From: Pleomorphochaeta sp.
Lineage (GTDB): Bacteria; Spirochaetota; Spirochaetia; Sphaerochaetales; Sphaerochaetaceae
Direction of reading: 5' to 3'
Assembly: GCA_028532815.1 (NCBI GenBank)
Contig: JAQQAS010000064.1
Location: 1-64,000 of the forward strand
DNA length: 64,000 nucleotides
Position numbers and translations under genes: made by a program. The notes beneath the pieces were generated by a model. That model was not told the origin of the DNA, did not search any database, and saw only the letters and a list, made by a program, of their open reading frames with translations. Positions 51,836 through 61,835 of the stretch are shown one piece after another (the stretch's first letter is position 1; each line of letters starts with the position of its first letter).

Positions 51836-52891
51836 ATGATTAAAGATCTGTTAAGAAAAAATATTCGAGAGTTAACTCCTTACAGTTGTGCAAGAGATGA
51901 ATTTAGTGGAGTAGCTGAAGTATTTTTAGATGCTAATGAAAATTTTAAAACTTATTCTTCTTATGATTTTAATAGGTATCCTGACCCTCATTGTACTCTT
52001 CTAAGAAAGCAATTAGATAATAAATTGGGTTTACCTTTTAACAACACTGTTATTGGAAATGGAAGTGATGAATTAATTGATAATTTAATTAGAAGTTTTT
52101 GCGAGCCAAAACAAGATAAAATAATTATAATGAATCCAACATATGGTGCTTATAAAGTATTTGCTGACATAAATGATGTTGAAACTGTATTTGTAAATTA
52201 TAAAAAGAACTTTGAAATAGATTTTCCATTATTAGAACAAACTATTGAAAATGAAAATAATTTAAAGCTATTATTTATATGTTCTCCAAATAATCCAACA
52301 GGCAGAGCTGAAGAAATAGAAACAATTGAAAAAATAATAAAAATGTTTAAAGGAATTGTTATTGTCGATGAAGCTTATGCTGAATTTAGTGATAAAGAAA
52401 GTTGTGTTAAACTAGTAGAAAAGTATGAAAACCTTGTTGTTTTAAAAACTCTTTCAAAATGTTTTGCTGCAGCAGGAATTAGAGCTGGAATAATGATTTC
52501 TAATCCAGAAATAGTATCAGTTATAAATAATATGAAAGCTCCATACAATGTATCATCTTCTACTCAAATAGAAGCTTTAAAAATCTTAGATCAAACTTCT
52601 AAAATATATCAACAAAGAGATGAAGTTATTGAAAGAAGAAAGAGATATTTCGAAAAATTTAAATCATTAAATTACGTAAAAAAAATATATGATAGTGATG
52701 CAAACTTTTTATTAATGGAAGTAGAAGATAGTACTTATCTTTGTAAAAAACTACAAGATAAGAAGATTATCATTAGAAATCGAACTAAGGATTTATATTT
52801 AAAGAATTGTGTTCGAATTACAATCGGTAGTGAAGAAGAATGTTTAGCTGTGTTTGATGCGATAAAAGGGGTAGAAAATGAAAGAAAATAA
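51836..52891 (+). CDS. hisC: Histidinol-phosphate aminotransferase
   Basis: A 351-residue PLP fold-type I aminotransferase converting imidazole-acetol phosphate to histidinol phosphate. LDANEN near the N-terminus, GNGSDELID, SPNNPTG, VDEAYAEF and TLSKCFAAAGIRAG (with the PLP lysine) are all present. It overlaps the start of hisB by 14 bases. Confidence 0.96.
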   Translation: MIKDLLRKNIRELTPYSCARDEFSGVAEVFLDANENFKTYSSYDFNRYPDPHCTLLRKQLDNKLGLPFNNTVIGNGSDELIDNLIRSFCEPKQDKIIIMNPTYGAYKVFADINDVETVFVNYKKNFEIDFPLLEQTIENENNLKLLFICSPNNPTGRAEEIETIEKIIKMFKGIVIVDEAYAEFSDKESCVKLVEKYENLVVLKTLSKCFAAAGIRAGIMISNPEIVSVINNMKAPYNVSSSTQIEALKILDQTSKIYQQRDEVIERRKRYFEKFKSLNYVKKIYDSDANFLLMEVEDSTYLCKKLQDKKIIIRNRTKDLYLKNCVRITIGSEEECLAVFDAIKGVENERK

Positions 52892-53999
52892 AGGTCCTAT
52901 ATTGTTTATAGAATGTGATAGTTTAATAGTCAAACCAAATAAACCTTTCAATTTTAGAAATCTTAATTTCCAACCATCTGTTTTTAGAGGTTTAACAACT
53001 ATTGTTGATAGTAGTAATTTTAATTTAGTTTTACTTCTTTGTTGTGATGATTTAGATAAACAAGGAATTTCTCAAGAAAAAAAAGTTTCAATGTGTGATG
53101 AAATAAAAGAAACTTTTGCAAGAGAAAAAATATTTTTTGAGAAAAGTCTTGTTGATTATGAGATAGAGGATATGTGTCCAAAATTTACTATTGATAATTT
53201 AAAAGTTAATGGCTATTTAAATGGGAATTATGATTTAGATAATTCCTTTATAATAGGTGCTAATAAGGAAAATATACTTTTAGCAAAGGAATTAAAAATA
53301 AATAGTATTTTGTATTCTTCAGATACTTTAGAACAAGATGAATCATCTCAAGTAATCCTTAAAACAAATGATTGGTGTGAGATTGCGAACTTTTTAGTAA
53401 AAAGTGAATTAAAAGTTAGTAGAAAATCTTCAATAGTTAGAGAAACAAAAGAAACTAAAATTAAATTAGATATAAACCTTGATGGAACAGGAAAATCTAA
53501 TATAAATACTAATATTAAATTTTTTGATCATATGTTAGAACAAATTTCAAGACATAGTGATATTGATATTGATTTATATTGTGATGGAGATATCGATGTA
53601 GATGAACATCATAGTGTTGAAGATGTCGCTATAGCTTTAGGAAGTGCAATCTCCGCTGCAATAGGTGATAAAAAAGGTTTAACAAGATATGGTTTTAACA
53701 ATTTAGTTATGGATGAAGTAATAGCTACAGGTGCAATAGATTTTTCAAATAGGCCTTATCTAGTTTATAATGTTCCAATAACTAGAGAATATATTGGGTC
53801 TTTTCCAACTGAAATGTTTGAGCATTTCTTTAAATCATTCAGTGATTCAAGCAAATCAACTTTGCATTTAAGTGTTAGTGAAGGTAATTCTCATCACATG
53901 ATTGAAGCTGTTTATAAATGTTTTGCAAAATGTTTAAAGCAAGCTTTATATGTTTATCCGTTTAGTAATAAGTTGCCTACAACTAAGGGAGTTTTATAA
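52878..53999 (+). CDS. hisB: Imidazoleglycerol-phosphate dehydratase with degenerate phosphatase domain
   Basis: A 373-residue HisB of the bifunctional enterobacterial architecture. The C-terminal dehydratase (from about 190) is intact: FFDHMLEQISRH at 215-226, DEHHSVED at 242-249, EMFEHFFKSF and LPTTKGVL at the end. The N-terminal HAD half aligns in length, but its motifs are gone. The nucleophile motif DRDGT is ECDS (12-15), TNQ is LCCDD (54-58), and the CxH..CxC zinc site is reduced to one Cys (100). GDRxTD is GANKEN (127-132). Histidinol-phosphatase activity is therefore unlikely, and another enzyme must supply it. Confidence 0.93.
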   Translation: MKENKGPILFIECDSLIVKPNKPFNFRNLNFQPSVFRGLTTIVDSSNFNLVLLLCCDDLDKQGISQEKKVSMCDEIKETFAREKIFFEKSLVDYEIEDMCPKFTIDNLKVNGYLNGNYDLDNSFIIGANKENILLAKELKINSILYSSDTLEQDESSQVILKTNDWCEIANFLVKSELKVSRKSSIVRETKETKIKLDINLDGTGKSNINTNIKFFDHMLEQISRHSDIDIDLYCDGDIDVDEHHSVEDVAIALGSAISAAIGDKKGLTRYGFNNLVMDEVIATGAIDFSNRPYLVYNVPITREYIGSFPTEMFEHFFKSFSDSSKSTLHLSVSEGNSHHMIEAVYKCFAKCLKQALYVYPFSNKLPTTKGVL

Positions 54000-54589
54000 T
54001 GATAGCAATAGTAAAATACAATGCTGGAAATATTCAAAGTGTAAAGTATGCATTAGAGAGATTAGGTGCTGAGTTCGTTGTAAGCGATGATCCAAATGTC
54101 TTGAGAAATGCAGATAAGATAATTTTTCCAGGAGTTGGAGAAGCTTCAACTGCTATGAATTATTTAAAGCAATCTAGACTTGATGAGGTTTTAAAAACAT
54201 TAACACAACCCTTTTTAGGGATTTGTCTTGGACTACAGCTCATGTGTAAAACAAGCGTTGAAAATGATACAAAATGTTTGGATATTTTTGATTATCAAGT
54301 TACTAAATTCGATGAAGCCAAAGGTGATAAAATTCCCCATATGGGGTGGAATCAAATAACCTTTGATCAAGAAAATCCTTTATTTAAGGGTATTTCACAA
54401 AATAGTTTTGTTTACTTTGTTCATAGCTATTATGTCCCATTAGGCAAAGAAACTTTAGCAAAGTGTGAGTATGCTCAAACTCCCTTTAGTGCCGCACTTT
54501 TCAAAGACAATTATTATGGAGTTCAATTTCACCCAGAAAAAAGCGGGGTAATTGGTTCTAAATTATTAAAAAATTTTATGGAGCTTTAG
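53999..54589 (+). CDS. hisH: Imidazole glycerol phosphate synthase, glutaminase subunit
   Basis: A 196-residue class I glutamine amidotransferase providing ammonia to HisF. The Cys nucleophile is in FLGICLGLQLM (near residue 78), and the His and Glu are in VQFHPEKSG (about 178-186). It overlaps the hisB stop codon by one base. Confidence 0.96.
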   Translation: MIAIVKYNAGNIQSVKYALERLGAEFVVSDDPNVLRNADKIIFPGVGEASTAMNYLKQSRLDEVLKTLTQPFLGICLGLQLMCKTSVENDTKCLDIFDYQVTKFDEAKGDKIPHMGWNQITFDQENPLFKGISQNSFVYFVHSYYVPLGKETLAKCEYAQTPFSAALFKDNYYGVQFHPEKSGVIGSKLLKNFMEL

Positions 54590-54593
54590 AGTT

Positions 54594-55328
54594 ATGATAA
54601 TAGTACCTGCTATAGATATAATAGAAAATAAAGTAGTAAGACTTACTAAGGGTGAGTATGATTCAGTGAAAAATTATTCACAAGACCCTTTAGAGATTGC
54701 TAAGGCTTTAGAAGATAATAATATTACTCATTTGCATCTTGTTGATTTAGAAGGAGCAAAAAATAGTAAAATTATGAATCTTAAAACCTTAGAAAAGATT
54801 GCTTCTAATACCAATTTAATAATTGATTTTGGTGGTGGTGTTAAAACAGAACAAAGCCTTATTGATGCCTTAAATGCAGGTGCTTCTAGAATAACATGTG
54901 GGAGTATTGCAGTTAAAGAGCCTCAATTGGTTTTAGATTGGCTTTCAAAATATACAAGTGACAAATTAATTCTTGGTGCAGATTGCAAAAATAATATGGT
55001 AGCAACTTCAGGTTGGTTAGAAGTAAGTCAGTTGAAAGTTGATGATTTTATTAATAAATATTTAGAAAAAGGTTTTAAAAGAGTAGTTTGTACAGATATT
55101 TCTAAAGATGGAATGATGCAAGGTCCTTCTTTTGATTTATATAAAATGTTAATTGATAATTGTGATTCAAAATTAGAATTAGTAGCATCCGGTGGTGTTA
55201 GTAATATAGAAGATATTAAAAAACTTTATGAATATAATTTACACAGTGTTATTGTTGGTAAAGCATATTTAGAAGGTAAGATTAGTATGAAAGAGTTAGG
55301 CTTACTACAGGAGAAGTATAAATGTTAG
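54594..55328 (+). CDS. hisA: ProFAR isomerase
   Basis: A 244-residue TIM barrel. The acid/base Asp is in VPAIDII at the N-terminus (Asp 7), the second in [18 protein letters not shown] and ASGGVSN phosphate loops are present. It catalyses the Amadori rearrangement of ProFAR to PRFAR. It overlaps hisF by 7 bases. Confidence 0.95.
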   Translation: MIIVPAIDIIENKVVRLTKGEYDSVKNYSQDPLEIAKALEDNNITHLHLVDLEGAKNSKIMNLKTLEKIASNTNLIIDFGGGVKTEQSLIDALNAGASRITCGSIAVKEPQLVLDWLSKYTSDKLILGADCKNNMVATSGWLEVSQLKVDDFINKYLEKGFKRVVCTDISKDGMMQGPSFDLYKMLIDNCDSKLELVASGGVSNIEDIKKLYEYNLHSVIVGKAYLEGKISMKELGLLQEKYKC

Positions 55329-56089
55329 CAAAAAGAATAATTCCATGTTTAGATGTTAAAGATGGAAGAACTGTTAAGGGAGTAAATTTTATCGATTTAA
55401 TTGATGCTGGAGATGCAAGCGAGCTAGCTAAACTTTACAGTGATTTAGGAGCTGACGAATTAGTATTTTTGGACATTACTGCGACTGTAGAGAAGAGAGC
55501 AACTTTAGCAAAACTAGTTAAAAAGGTTGCATCATCAATAAATATACCTTTCACAGTAGGTGGTGGTATTAATACAATAGAAGATGTTGAAGTATTATTA
55601 TCTTCAGGCGCTGATAAAATATCTATAAACTCAAGCGCATTTAAAGATCCAAATTTAATTTCAAATCTAGCAAACAATTTTGGGACACAATGTGTTGTAT
55701 GTGCCTTAGATGTAAAAAAAGATTCAAGATTTAAATCAGGATATCAATGTTATATTCATGGTGGTAGGATAGAAACTAATCGGGATGCTTTAGAAATTGC
55801 TAAGGAATTTACCGATAAAGGGGCCGGTGAAATTTTACTAACTTCAATGGATAAGGATGGTACAAAAGATGGATTTGCTCTTGATTTAAATGCAATGATA
55901 AGTCAAAGTGTAACAATACCTGTAATTGCAAGTGGAGGAGCAGGAAAGTGTGAGCATTTCTATGATGTATTTACACAAGGAAAAGCTGATGCTGCATTAG
56001 CTGCTTCAATTTTCCATTTTGGAGAAATATCAATACCAGATTTAAAAACATATTTAGTAAATAAAGGGATTAGTATTAGGGAGATATAA
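55322..56089 (+). CDS. hisF: Imidazole glycerol phosphate synthase, cyclase subunit
   Basis: A 255-residue TIM barrel that forms IGP and AICAR with His[20 protein letters not shown] has the first catalytic Asp (11), and [14 protein letters not shown] has the second. TVGGGIN and ASGGAG bind phosphate. Confidence 0.97.
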   Translation: MLAKRIIPCLDVKDGRTVKGVNFIDLIDAGDASELAKLYSDLGADELVFLDITATVEKRATLAKLVKKVASSINIPFTVGGGINTIEDVEVLLSSGADKISINSSAFKDPNLISNLANNFGTQCVVCALDVKKDSRFKSGYQCYIHGGRIETNRDALEIAKEFTDKGAGEILLTSMDKDGTKDGFALDLNAMISQSVTIPVIASGGAGKCEHFYDVFTQGKADAALAASIFHFGEISIPDLKTYLVNKGISIREI

Positions 56090-56090
56090 T

Positions 56091-56720
56091 ATGGAATTAA
56101 CAATTAATAAAATAGACGAAGTCGACTTTAAAAAAGGGGATGGATTAGTTCCAGCAATTGTCCAAGATGCAATAACTGATAAAGTCCTCATGCTAGGTTA
56201 TATGTCTAAAGAATCTTTAAAAGAAACTTTTGAAAGAAAACTAGTAACATTTTATTCAAGAAGTCGTCAAGAACTTTGGACAAAAGGCTTAACAAGTGGA
56301 AATTTTCTAAACCTAAAAAGTATTATGTTAGATTGTGATCATGATACTTTATTAGTTAAAGCTTCTCCTACAGGCCCTGTTTGTCACACTGGTGCAGACA
56401 CTTGTTTCTTTGAAGAAAATGACATCGAAGGGATGGAGACAAAGGACTTTCTTTTTTACTTAGAAAAAATAGTTGAAGATAGAAGAGATTTTCCAATTGA
56501 AGGGTCATATACAAATCATTTATTTTCAAGAGGAATTAAAAAAATAGCTCAAAAAGTTGGCGAAGAAAGTACTGAATTAGTTATTGAAAGCTTAGATGAT
56601 AAAAAAGATTTATTGATTGGTGAAACAGCTGATTTATTATATCATTTACAGGTTCTATTAACTTATAAAGGTGTTAAATTAGTTGAGGTGCTAGAATGTT
56701 TACAGCACAGACATACATAA
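56091..56720 (+). CDS. hisI: Bifunctional phosphoribosyl-AMP cyclohydrolase/phosphoribosyl-ATP pyrophosphatase
   Basis: A 209-residue HisIE fusion. The N-terminal cyclohydrolase has MLGYM, TFYSRSRQELWTKG and the zinc ligands CDHD and CHTGADTC. The C-terminal MazG-like pyrophosphatase (from about 120) has KVGEESTELVIE and ETADLLYHLQVLL. It is the last gene of hisGDCBHAF(IE) and is followed by a terminator. Confidence 0.96.
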   Translation: MELTINKIDEVDFKKGDGLVPAIVQDAITDKVLMLGYMSKESLKETFERKLVTFYSRSRQELWTKGLTSGNFLNLKSIMLDCDHDTLLVKASPTGPVCHTGADTCFFEENDIEGMETKDFLFYLEKIVEDRRDFPIEGSYTNHLFSRGIKKIAQKVGEESTELVIESLDDKKDLLIGETADLLYHLQVLLTYKGVKLVEVLECLQHRHT

Positions 56721-56730
56721 AAAATATTAA

Positions 56731-56760
56731 GCTATAAAGGGTTTCCCTTTATAGCTTTTA
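56731..56760. terminator. Bidirectional terminator after the his operon
   Basis: An 11-bp perfect stem (56731-56741 with 56745-56755) has a TTT loop, followed by TTTT on plus. On minus, the A-rich left flank supplies T for the radC transcript. Confidence 0.88.
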
Positions 56761-56761
56761 A

Positions 56762-57445
56762 TTATAATTCTTCAAATTCTTTCATCGAATGATATTCATC
56801 TTCGCTAAATATTAAATGGTCAATTATTTCAATACCTAATATCTTACCGCATTCTATAAGTCTTCTTGTAATATTTAAGTCATTTAGACTAGGATTAAGA
56901 TTTCCAGTTGGATGGTTGTGACAAATTATTATAGCAACAGCTCTATTTTTAATAGCATTTGAAAAAACTTCTCTTGGGTGTACAATACATTGGTTAATTG
57001 TCCCCATAGAAGCTACATCAATAGCTAAAATTTCGTGTGCACAATTAATCGCCACGGATATAAATAATTCCTGCTCTCTTGTAGCATAATGTCTCACCAC
57101 TTTATGTACATCTTCGGGCTCTATAATTTGTCTATTTCTTTTTTCAATTTTTCTTCTTCCTAATTCTAAGGCGGCACATAATTGAGAACTTTTTGCTAAT
57201 CCTAGCCCTTTGATTTTATTTAAATCATTTAACGATAATTCTCCTTTTTGATCTAAGATGTTAATTACTTCATTTGTAATGTTTTTTATTCCATTTTCTT
57301 TGTTTCCCGAGCTAATTAATAATGCTATCAATTCCTCATCCGTTAATTGTTTTACCCCAAAGTTTTTTAATTTTTCTCGAGGCTGTTCTACTTTTGGCAT
57401 CTCTCTAATATTTGAAAATAATGGTGTATTTATTTTATATCTCAT
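56762..57445 (-). CDS. radC: RadC/JAB-domain protein
   Basis: A 227-residue member of the RadC (DUF2466) family. An N-terminal helix-hairpin-helix-like part (KIKGLGLAKSSQL, about 60-75) is followed by a JAMM metalloprotease-like domain with HNHPTGNLNPSLND. True function is unsettled; the old DNA-repair assignment was withdrawn. AAGGAA precedes ATG. It is divergent from the MerR gene. Confidence 0.92.
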   Translation of the reverse strand: MRYKINTPLFSNIREMPKVEQPREKLKNFGVKQLTDEELIALLISSGNKENGIKNITNEVINILDQKGELSLNDLNKIKGLGLAKSSQLCAALELGRRKIEKRNRQIIEPEDVHKVVRHYATREQELFISVAINCAHEILAIDVASMGTINQCIVHPREVFSNAIKNRAVAIIICHNHPTGNLNPSLNDLNITRRLIECGKILGIEIIDHLIFSEDEYHSMKEFEEL

Positions 57446-57484
57446 ATTTCCTTATACCTAATAACTTGTAAATTCGCTTTATTT

Positions 57485-57961
57485 ATGGTAATAAAAGTTA
57501 TGGAAGAAGATAAATATAGAATAGGTGATCTTGCAAGAAAGGCTAGAGTAACTGTTCGCACTGTAAGGTATTATGAAAGTTTAAACTTAATTAAACCCAC
57601 TCATAGATCAGAAGGTGGCCAAAGATATTATAGTGAAAAAGATTTAGTTTATTTAAAACGTATTCTTGAACTAAAAGAATTAGATTTTACACTTGAAGAA
57701 ATTAAGAAGATTATCAATCTTAAAGAGGAAGATAGTTCAGGTGTGAAAAGAAGAAATGAATTGTTACACCAATATCGTAAAAAACTTTCAACCGTCATAG
57801 ACAAAAAAGTAGCTTTAGAAGCTCAAATTGATTCAATTAATTGGCATATTAGACAATTAGAGTCTAATATTGATTTTAGAGAATGTCCTGGAAAGGATTG
57901 TAAAAGTTGCCAATTTAAAGAGGATTGTAGATTTGCTCAAGATGATTATCCTGATTTTTAA
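57485..57961 (+). CDS. MerR-family transcriptional regulator
   Basis: A 158-residue (or 153 from ATG 57500) MerR protein. The winged helix YRIGDLARKARVTVRTVRYYE is followed by SEGGQRYYSEKDL, then a coiled coil (about 85-130). The C-terminal cluster CPGKDCKSCQFKEDC carries four Cys and could bind metal or a redox cofactor. No ribosome site is evident for either start. The target is unknown. The last four bases overlap the convergent LacI-type gene. Confidence 0.87.
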   Translation: MVIKVMEEDKYRIGDLARKARVTVRTVRYYESLNLIKPTHRSEGGQRYYSEKDLVYLKRILELKELDFTLEEIKKIINLKEEDSSGVKRRNELLHQYRKKLSTVIDKKVALEAQIDSINWHIRQLESNIDFRECPGKDCKSCQFKEDCRFAQDDYPDF

Positions 57962-58986
57962 ATAATTTCTTTTATATGAATTTCTGGTTTAATTATATAA
58001 TCTTTTGGTTTAGTGCTATCATTATTAAAAACTAGATTATTGAACATTAATTCAATGGCTTTATATCCTTGATCATAGGCATTATGAATAACTGTACTTT
58101 CGATAATTCCCTTTTCTAGTAATGATAATGTTGCTGGAACAAGATCATAGCAAAATATTTTTGGTCTGTTTTTTACTAAGGTGTTATCTATTATTGCTTT
58201 ACATCCTCCTTCCACTCCAGCTGCAACAAAATAGACAGTATTTATACTGTCATATTTTTTTAATGCTGATTCTACAACAGAGTATCCCACTTTTTCGCTA
58301 TCATTAGATTCAACAATATCAATTATATTATAATTTGTTTTATTTTTATTTAAAGTATCAATAAATCCTTTTATTCTGTCATTATGCCCTTTTACAGATA
58401 GGGAGCCGGTGACAATTAGAATATTATTAGAAGGTTTATTTATTAATCTTATAAGACCTGCTGTTGCAACTCCAGATTTATAATAATCTGGACCTACATA
58501 AAACAATCTGTTGCTATTTGGAACGTCAGTATTTATACACGCAACAGCAATTCCTTTTTTTTGGAAGGTTTTAATTTTGTTTTCAATAACTTTTGTATTG
58601 ATAGTTGTTAATAGGAGAGCATCATAGGAGCCTTTTTCTAGTTTTTCTAAAGCTCTCATATGACAATCAAGTTGAAATCCTTGTACATGTTCAATATGTA
58701 TAGAAAGTCCATAATCTTGAAATTCTTTAGTAGCAGACTTAATACCTATTTTTACTCTATCAAAAAAATGGTTTCCTATATCAGGAAGTAGACATCCAAT
58801 TTTAATATTTTTTTTCTTTATTGCTAAAAGTGAGCCTGCTTTATTCTTTGTATAATTTAATTCCTGAGCTATTTTCTTTATTTTTTTTGCAATTTCTGGA
58901 TTGACTCCGGCTCTATTATTTAAAGCTCGATCAACTGTTCCCCTAGAGACTCCTGCTTTGTTAGCTATATCTTTAATTGTTGCCAT
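57958..58986 (-). CDS. LacI-family transcriptional regulator
   Basis: A 342-residue repressor. The LacI helix-turn-helix ATIKDIANKAGVSRGTVDRAL is at 2-22, followed by a periplasmic-binding-protein-like sugar domain (from about 60). Start ATG 58986 with AAAGGAAC upstream replaces the longer reading to 59034. It follows the sugar ABC transporter genes on the same strand, so it probably controls them through the GTGCTCGAGCAC palindrome at 62934. Confidence 0.9.
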   Translation of the reverse strand: MATIKDIANKAGVSRGTVDRALNNRAGVNPEIAKKIKKIAQELNYTKNKAGSLLAIKKKNIKIGCLLPDIGNHFFDRVKIGIKSATKEFQDYGLSIHIEHVQGFQLDCHMRALEKLEKGSYDALLLTTINTKVIENKIKTFQKKGIAVACINTDVPNSNRLFYVGPDYYKSGVATAGLIRLINKPSNNILIVTGSLSVKGHNDRIKGFIDTLNKNKTNYNIIDIVESNDSEKVGYSVVESALKKYDSINTVYFVAAGVEGGCKAIIDNTLVKNRPKIFCYDLVPATLSLLEKGIIESTVIHNAYDQGYKAIELMFNNLVFNNDSTKPKDYIIKPEIHIKEII

Positions 58987-59046
58987 TATAGTTCCTTTCT
59001 CACAAATTATAGAATCAAATGCTAAAGGTGTCACTAGGGGTAAGAC

Positions 59047-60237
59047 TTAGTTTTTATTAGCAGCTCTTTTCTTTGACATAACATCAAATACAACTGCAGC
59101 TAGTAATACAAGACCTTTAACAGCTTTTTGCCAGTTTGCATCAATACCTAAAATAGACATACCATTATTTAATACACCCATCAAAATAGCCCCGATAATA
59201 GCACCGCTTACTGTACCTGTTCCTCCGTAAGCACTTGCACCACCTATAAAACATGAACCAATAGCATCTAACTCGTACATGTTACCGGCAGAAGGAGTTG
59301 CACTATTAAATCTTGCTACACAAACTAATGCTGCTATTGCGGATAGAAATCCCATATTTGTATATGCGCCAAATAATAATTTGTTTGTATCAATACCTGA
59401 TAAAATAGCTGCTTTTTCATTACCTCCCATTGCATATAACTGTCTTCCTGGAACAGTTTTTGAAGTAAAGTAATTATAAACAAATATGATTACAGTCAAC
59501 CAAATTAAAACAACAGGAAGTCCTTTATGTTCTCCTAAAGCACTAGCAAAAATTAGAACAACCAAAGAAATTGCAACTAGTTTTGAAATTGTTGCTAATT
59601 TCGAACTATGCTCATATCCTTTTTTAAGTTTTGTAAAGTATCCTCTTAAATTGAAGAAAATATAAATTGCTAATAAGATACTTGCAATAATAAGTGTAAA
59701 TATGAGTTTACTAGATTGAGTAGTAGTATTAGGTAAATAACTTGTAAAAATTCTTAAATATTCTTTTGGAAATGGAGAAATAGTTAGTCCATCGAGAATA
59801 ATATTTGCTATACCTCTAAATAGTAACATACCAGACAGGGTTACAATAAATGCTGGAATTCTAACATAAGCAATCCAATAGCCTTGCCAAGCACCTAGTA
59901 ATATTCCCAATAACAAACAAATGATAATTGATAAATAAATATTCATCTCTAGTGTAACAATTAAAGTTCCAGCAACAGCTCCTACAAGGCAAACTGTAGA
60001 TCCTACTGATAAGTCAATGTTACCGCCCGTAATTATACAAAGCAACATACCTACAGCCAAAATGACTACATAAGCATTTTGATTTATTAAGTTAGATATA
60101 TTAGCTGGAGCAAGCATAGATCCTCTATCAGCTCCACGTATTAATAATTCAAAGAGCAATACAACAGCTACTAAAGCAATGAGCATTGTATTATTCTTTA
60201 AGGCTTTTATTATTTTCTTTTGATTTGAATTAGTCAT
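59047..60237 (-). CDS. mmsB: Multiple-monosaccharide ABC transporter permease
   Basis: A 396-residue inner-membrane permease of the XylH/GguB type with about 10-12 helices. GGNIDLSVGSTV, the GSCFIGGASAYGGTGTV stretch and the GVLNNGMSILG segment are typical. It forms the channel for a sugar such as xylose, glucose, arabinose or galactose. It lies 2 bases after the ATPase gene. Confidence 0.9.
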   Translation of the reverse strand: MTNSNQKKIIKALKNNTMLIALVAVVLLFELLIRGADRGSMLAPANISNLINQNAYVVILAVGMLLCIITGGNIDLSVGSTVCLVGAVAGTLIVTLEMNIYLSIIICLLLGILLGAWQGYWIAYVRIPAFIVTLSGMLLFRGIANIILDGLTISPFPKEYLRIFTSYLPNTTTQSSKLIFTLIIASILLAIYIFFNLRGYFTKLKKGYEHSSKLATISKLVAISLVVLIFASALGEHKGLPVVLIWLTVIIFVYNYFTSKTVPGRQLYAMGGNEKAAILSGIDTNKLLFGAYTNMGFLSAIAALVCVARFNSATPSAGNMYELDAIGSCFIGGASAYGGTGTVSGAIIGAILMGVLNNGMSILGIDANWQKAVKGLVLLAAVVFDVMSKKRAANKN

Positions 60238-60239
60238 TA

Positions 60240-61784
60240 TTAATTAGTCTCCTTTGAACTTTGTATGATTAAAGACATTATTTTTTCTTGTGTGGCTTCT
60301 TCTTTAGATAATTCTCCAACGATTTGACCTTCATTCATAACATATATTCTGTCGCACATTCCAAGTAATTCAGGAAGTTCTGATGAAATCATAATTACGG
60401 CTTTTCCTTTATCAACCATTTGGTTAATTAAAGTATATATTTCATATTTTGCTCCAACATCAATTCCTCTTGTTGGCTCGTCAAGAAATAATATATCTGG
60501 TTCAGCGAATAAACTTTTTCCAAGAAGTACTTTTTGTTGGTTCCCACCACTCAAATTTTCAACAATTTGCTCTTCACTAGAACATTTTGTATTCATTTCA
60601 GTAATATATTTTTTAGCTAACTCGACTTCTAAATCATCATCTATTTTAAGGTTATTGGAGATTCTGCTAAGTTTGGTTAATGTAATATTCTTTTTTATTG
60701 AATTTGTTAAAACTAGGCCATTACCTTTTCTATCTTCTGTTACATAAGACAGTTTATTGTCAATCGCAACTTTAGGGGAGGAAAGGTTAACTTCTTTACC
60801 ATTTATATAACATTGACCACTTATGTTCTTCCCATAGCTGTGGCCAAAAATACTCATAGCTAACTCAGTTCTTCCAGCACCCATTAATCCACTAATACCA
60901 ACAACTTCGCCTCTATTTACTGTAAAGTTAATATCATTACAAATAAGTCTTTCTGAATATAATGGATGATATGCTTTCCAATTTTTAACTTCAAAAATTG
61001 TTTCACCAATATTTGATTTTCTACTTGGGAATCTATTAGATAAATCTCTTCCAACCATTGCTTTTATTATTGAGGACTCATCAAAGCCATCTTCTTTTTT
61101 AAGGGTTGTTATTGTTTTTCCATCACGAATTACAGTAACTGTATCTGCTACATATTCAATCTCATTTAATTTATGAGAAATAATAATAGAAGTTAGTCCC
61201 TTTTTCTTAAAGTCTAATAATAAATCTAAAAGATTTTTTGAATCTCTTTCGTTAAGAGATGCCGTTGGTTCATCAAGGATTAAAAGTTTAACATTTTTAG
61301 TTAAGGCTTTTGCAATTTCAACAAGTTGTTGTTTACCTATACCAATATCTTTAATTAGTATTTTTGATGATTCTTGTAATCCAACTAATTTTAAATATTC
61401 ATCAGCTTTAGCATAAGTTTCTTCCCAGTTAATATTTAGATATTTCCCTCTTTCATTCCCAAGAAAAATATTTTCCCCAATTGATAAAAGTGGAACTAAT
61501 GCTAATTCTTGGTGAATTATTGCTATCCCTTCTTGTTCACTTTCATGTATATGTGAAAACTTACACTCTTTTCCTCTAAAGATAATCTCTCCATCATATG
61601 AATTGTGAGGATATACTCCACTTAATACTTTCATTAAAGTGGATTTCCCTGCTCCATTTTCACCAACTATGGCATGTATTTCGCCTTCAGTAATTTGAAG
61701 ATTAACTTTATCTAAAGCTTTGACACCTGGAAAAGTTTTAGTTATGCTTTTCATTTCAAGCATATGATTCATTATATTCTCCAA
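60240..61784 (-). CDS. mmsA: Multiple-monosaccharide ABC transporter ATPase
   Basis: A 514-residue tandem ATPase (MglA/XylG/GguA class). The first half has Walker [23 protein letters not shown] and LDEPTASL. The second half has the degenerate P-loop [10 protein letters not shown] and [15 protein letters not shown] with [11 protein letters not shown]. It energises sugar uptake. An earlier in-frame methionine (start at 61784) is kept; MLEMKSI a few residues later is an alternative. Confidence 0.92.
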   Translation of the reverse strand: MENIMNHMLEMKSITKTFPGVKALDKVNLQITEGEIHAIVGENGAGKSTLMKVLSGVYPHNSYDGEIIFRGKECKFSHIHESEQEGIAIIHQELALVPLLSIGENIFLGNERGKYLNINWEETYAKADEYLKLVGLQESSKILIKDIGIGKQQLVEIAKALTKNVKLLILDEPTASLNERDSKNLLDLLLDFKKKGLTSIIISHKLNEIEYVADTVTVIRDGKTITTLKKEDGFDESSIIKAMVGRDLSNRFPSRKSNIGETIFEVKNWKAYHPLYSERLICNDINFTVNRGEVVGISGLMGAGRTELAMSIFGHSYGKNISGQCYINGKEVNLSSPKVAIDNKLSYVTEDRKGNGLVLTNSIKKNITLTKLSRISNNLKIDDDLEVELAKKYITEMNTKCSSEEQIVENLSGGNQQKVLLGKSLFAEPDILFLDEPTRGIDVGAKYEIYTLINQMVDKGKAVIMISSELPELLGMCDRIYVMNEGQIVGELSKEEATQEKIMSLIIQSSKETN

Positions 61785-61791
61785 TAAATAA

Positions 61792-61822
61792 CATAGGCAG
61801 ACAATAAGGTAGTCTGCCTATG
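61792..61822 (-). promoter_or_regulatory. Intercistronic hairpin
   Basis: An 11-bp perfect stem (61792-61802 with 61812-61822) with a 9-nt loop lies between the binding-protein and ATPase genes and has no T-run. Such hairpins protect the upstream mRNA and give more binding protein than ATPase. Confidence 0.65.
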
Positions 61823-61835
61823 TGTCAATTAGATA

